DNA from: Mageeibacillus sp. UBA3708
Lineage (GTDB): Bacteria; Bacillota; Clostridia; Saccharofermentanales; Saccharofermentanaceae
Assembly (NCBI GenBank): GCA_002371375.1
Contig: DFIB01000170.1
Location: forward strand, 7,242 to 22,306
Reading direction: 5' to 3'
Length of the DNA stretch: 15,065 bases
A model generated the notes under the pieces. The model saw only the letters and a program-made list of their open reading frames with translations, had not been told where the DNA came from and ran no database searches. Below are positions 13,406 through 15,065 of this stretch, one piece after another; within the stretch, counting starts at the first letter, position 1; every line of letters begins with the position of its first letter. Position numbers and translations under genes: made by a program.

Positions 13406-15065
13406 ATGTTTTACAAGATGAGACGCTACCTTGCCGTCGCGATAGCCGTCGCGATGGTGATCACATGCCTGCCTTTCGGGCTGCTTGTAAGGGCGGACGG
13501 GCAGAAGATCTACTACCTGTATATTGCAGGTCATGATGATGAGGGCGATGACATCTATGATGTCACGACAGAGTACCCTGATGACGGGTCCCTGATGGGG
13601 ATCTATGTTGAAGGAGGTACTTATAACTTTGAAGAGGAGGGCGGAATACTTATAGCCAACAATGCTGTAGTCAATGTTCCTGTGGAGGTCGTTTCTTCAG
13701 GCAATGTTGAATACAGACTTGCAGGTGACGGGCAGATAGTTACTGATTTTGGCATTATTTCCACCAATGAGGAAGCATATACCGGAGAGATCACTTATGA
13801 TGCTTTGAGAACAAGGTTCTTTAGCAACAATGAAGACGGTCATCCCGCAGCCCCTGCTTATAATCTCAGGGTTACTGCTGATCTTGAACTGGATTCTTCA
13901 ATGAGGATCGACGAGCTGGTCGTTGATAAAGATGTTAAGCTCTCTATTAAGGCCGGTGGTTTTGAAGGCTACTCTCAGGCTGTCACAGTGAGTGCCAACT
14001 CCGCAGTTATCAACGGCACGCTCGAGATACAGAGTGCTCCTGACGGATCGTTCGGACTCAACTGTCTGTATATCAACGAAGATGGAAGTCTTACTGTAGC
14101 ACAGTCAGGCAAGATCACCGGATCACTTGGCTCACTTATCGAAATGAGAGGCGGATCATCTTTTGCAGGGATCAGCCTTTACGAGAGGAAGGGTGACTCG
14201 ATCGTATCTGCAGAGCAGGGGGATGAGGCAAGATATCTCTATGACGAAGCTGAAGATAAGTGGATCGCAGATCATGCGTATAATTCTGACAGAGGTTTCT
14301 TTGCGATCGGATATGATGACCGGCGCAATGAGATGAATAATCCTGAGGCCTATGTGAAGCTCGATGGTTCTGATGTTATTCCGTATGGTGTATATCATTA
14401 CGAATATGTTGAAGGAATGAAGATGACATTTACTCTTATTCCTCCAGAGGAATTGAAGGACACGACCCCGATAGTTGAAGATTCATATGGCAGCAATTAT
14501 AACGTTACTAAGGACGGGGATGATTATATCCTGGAGTTCAAACCCGGTCCTGAAGGATTCAATCTTGAAGTATACTGGAGTGATTTTGAGGCACTCAACC
14601 CTGATGAAAGTCAGGTGCTCTTTGACATCGAATGGAACGGTTCCGTATTCTATGCCGAACCTAGTGGCACAATAATTGATTCAAAGCAGGATCCCTTCAA
14701 CATGAACCATATGAGATATCTGGTCGACTGTTCATCAGATGAAGATATCACGTTAAGGTTCAGTGCTACTGAAGGACACTCAGTTGATGCGTTCTACTAT
14801 AACTGGGCACGTTACGACGGAGATAATATTGAAGATCTGCTTAATGATCATCGTGAGTTTACTTTCGATGATCAGAGCAATGAGCTGGTCTATACATTGA
14901 TCCGGAAAAATCTGGACTGGGACCGTGCTGTCTTCTTCGTCATTGAAGCAGACGATGCGGAATTTGGCCCTGACGGCCCGCATTTCAGCGAATACGAATA
15001 TGGTGTCTACTTCAACGACTGGCGCGGTGAAGCTCGCGTCATGATGGACGATGCCGATCTTATCT
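13406..15065 (+). CDS. Large secreted protein, 5' part (runs off the window)
   Basis: ATG 13406 has AAAGGAGG (13393-13400) 5 nt upstream, and the frame stays open for 553 codons to the window edge. Residues 1-30 are a classic signal peptide: basic KMRRY, hydrophobic core, and VRA before a likely cleavage after A30. The mature part is acidic and Gly/Asn/Ser-rich. About residues 60-270 contain beta-rich segments such as NNAVVNVPVEVVSSGNVEY and SANSAVINGTLEIQSAP, resembling beta-helix or carbohydrate-binding surface domains; the rest is Asp/Tyr/Phe-rich. No catalytic motif was recognised. It may end in a wall anchor or dockerin beyond the window. It follows the beta-helix lipoprotein, suggesting a surface-protein locus, and the leader before it may control its transcription. 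The organism-level role is unknown. Confidence 0.85.
   Translation, partial: MFYKMRRYLAVAIAVAMVITCLPFGLLVRADGQKIYYLYIAGHDDEGDDIYDVTTEYPDDGSLMGIYVEGGTYNFEEEGGILIANNAVVNVPVEVVSSGNVEYRLAGDGQIVTDFGIISTNEEAYTGEITYDALRTRFFSNNEDGHPAAPAYNLRVTADLELDSSMRIDELVVDKDVKLSIKAGGFEGYSQAVTVSANSAVINGTLEIQSAPDGSFGLNCLYINEDGSLTVAQSGKITGSLGSLIEMRGGSSFAGISLYERKGDSIVSAEQGDEARYLYDEAEDKWIADHAYNSDRGFFAIGYDDRRNEMNNPEAYVKLDGSDVIPYGVYHYEYVEGMKMTFTLIPPEELKDTTPIVEDSYGSNYNVTKDGDDYILEFKPGPEGFNLEVYWSDFEALNPDESQVLFDIEWNGSVFYAEPSGTIIDSKQDPFNMNHMRYLVDCSSDEDITLRFSATEGHSVDAFYYNWARYDGDNIEDLLNDHREFTFDDQSNELVYTLIRKNLDWDRAVFFVIEADDAEFGPDGPHFSEYEYGVYFNDWRGEARVMMDDADLI

Noticed and set aside
13212..13421. A 69-codon + strand frame overlapping the small ORF and the start of the secreted-protein gene
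   Set aside because: It starts at TTG without a ribosome site and overlaps the well-supported start at 13406; its two-cysteine stretch is not convincing as a zinc site.

Overview
All credible genes lie on the + strand, in small transcription units separated by recognisable promoters and hairpin-plus-T-run terminators. The mix points to a Clostridia-type Firmicute, probably an uncultured gut or rumen lineage. It includes strong AGGAGG ribosome sites with some TTG starts, an Lsa-like ABC-F ATPase, a YccF membrane protein, an AI-2E-family permease, an EpsC-type serine acetyltransferase, Lys/Ala-rich histone-H1-like small proteins, and lipoprotein or secreted beta-helix-like surface proteins. This assignment rests on gene content only.

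Layout. 1-281: 3' end of a Lys/Ala-rich H1-like protein and its terminator. 390-3539: a large membrane receptor with two predicted seven-bladed beta-propellers, a Y_Y_Y domain, a membrane helix and a complete HD-GYP phosphodiesterase domain. 3563-3785: remnants of a GNAT acetyltransferase. 3796-4170: a YccF protein. 4174-5847: a promoter, a six-codon leader peptide, a GC-rich hairpin and an ABC-F gene, arranged like antibiotic-inducible ribosome-protection genes. 5868-6319: rpsO with its own promoter, a 5' leader hairpin and a terminator. 6355-7530: an AI-2E-family permease whose -10 box sits so close to the ATG that the mRNA may be leaderless. 7605-8102: a second, complete copy of the H1-like protein. 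8160-11016: serine O-acetyltransferase overlapping uvrB. 11019-11565: a zinc-ribbon protein with an acidic repeat tail. 11617-13042: a beta-helix lipoprotein. 13138-13405: a leader region with a dyad, a small ORF and an internal terminator hairpin. 13406-15065: the 5' part of a large secreted protein that continues beyond the window.

How the parts relate. The window is mostly housekeeping (rpsO, uvrB, serine acetyltransferase) interspersed with sensing and surface functions. The propeller/HD-GYP receptor would link an extracellular signal to cyclic-dinucleotide breakdown. The two beta-rich exported proteins at the right end look like a surface locus. Two places suggest conditional expression through transcription attenuation: upstream of the ABC-F gene (the stronger case) and upstream of the last secreted protein. 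The two H1-like proteins, 7.4 kb apart, share 47 of 50 C-terminal residues and form a paralogous pair of likely nucleic-acid-binding proteins.
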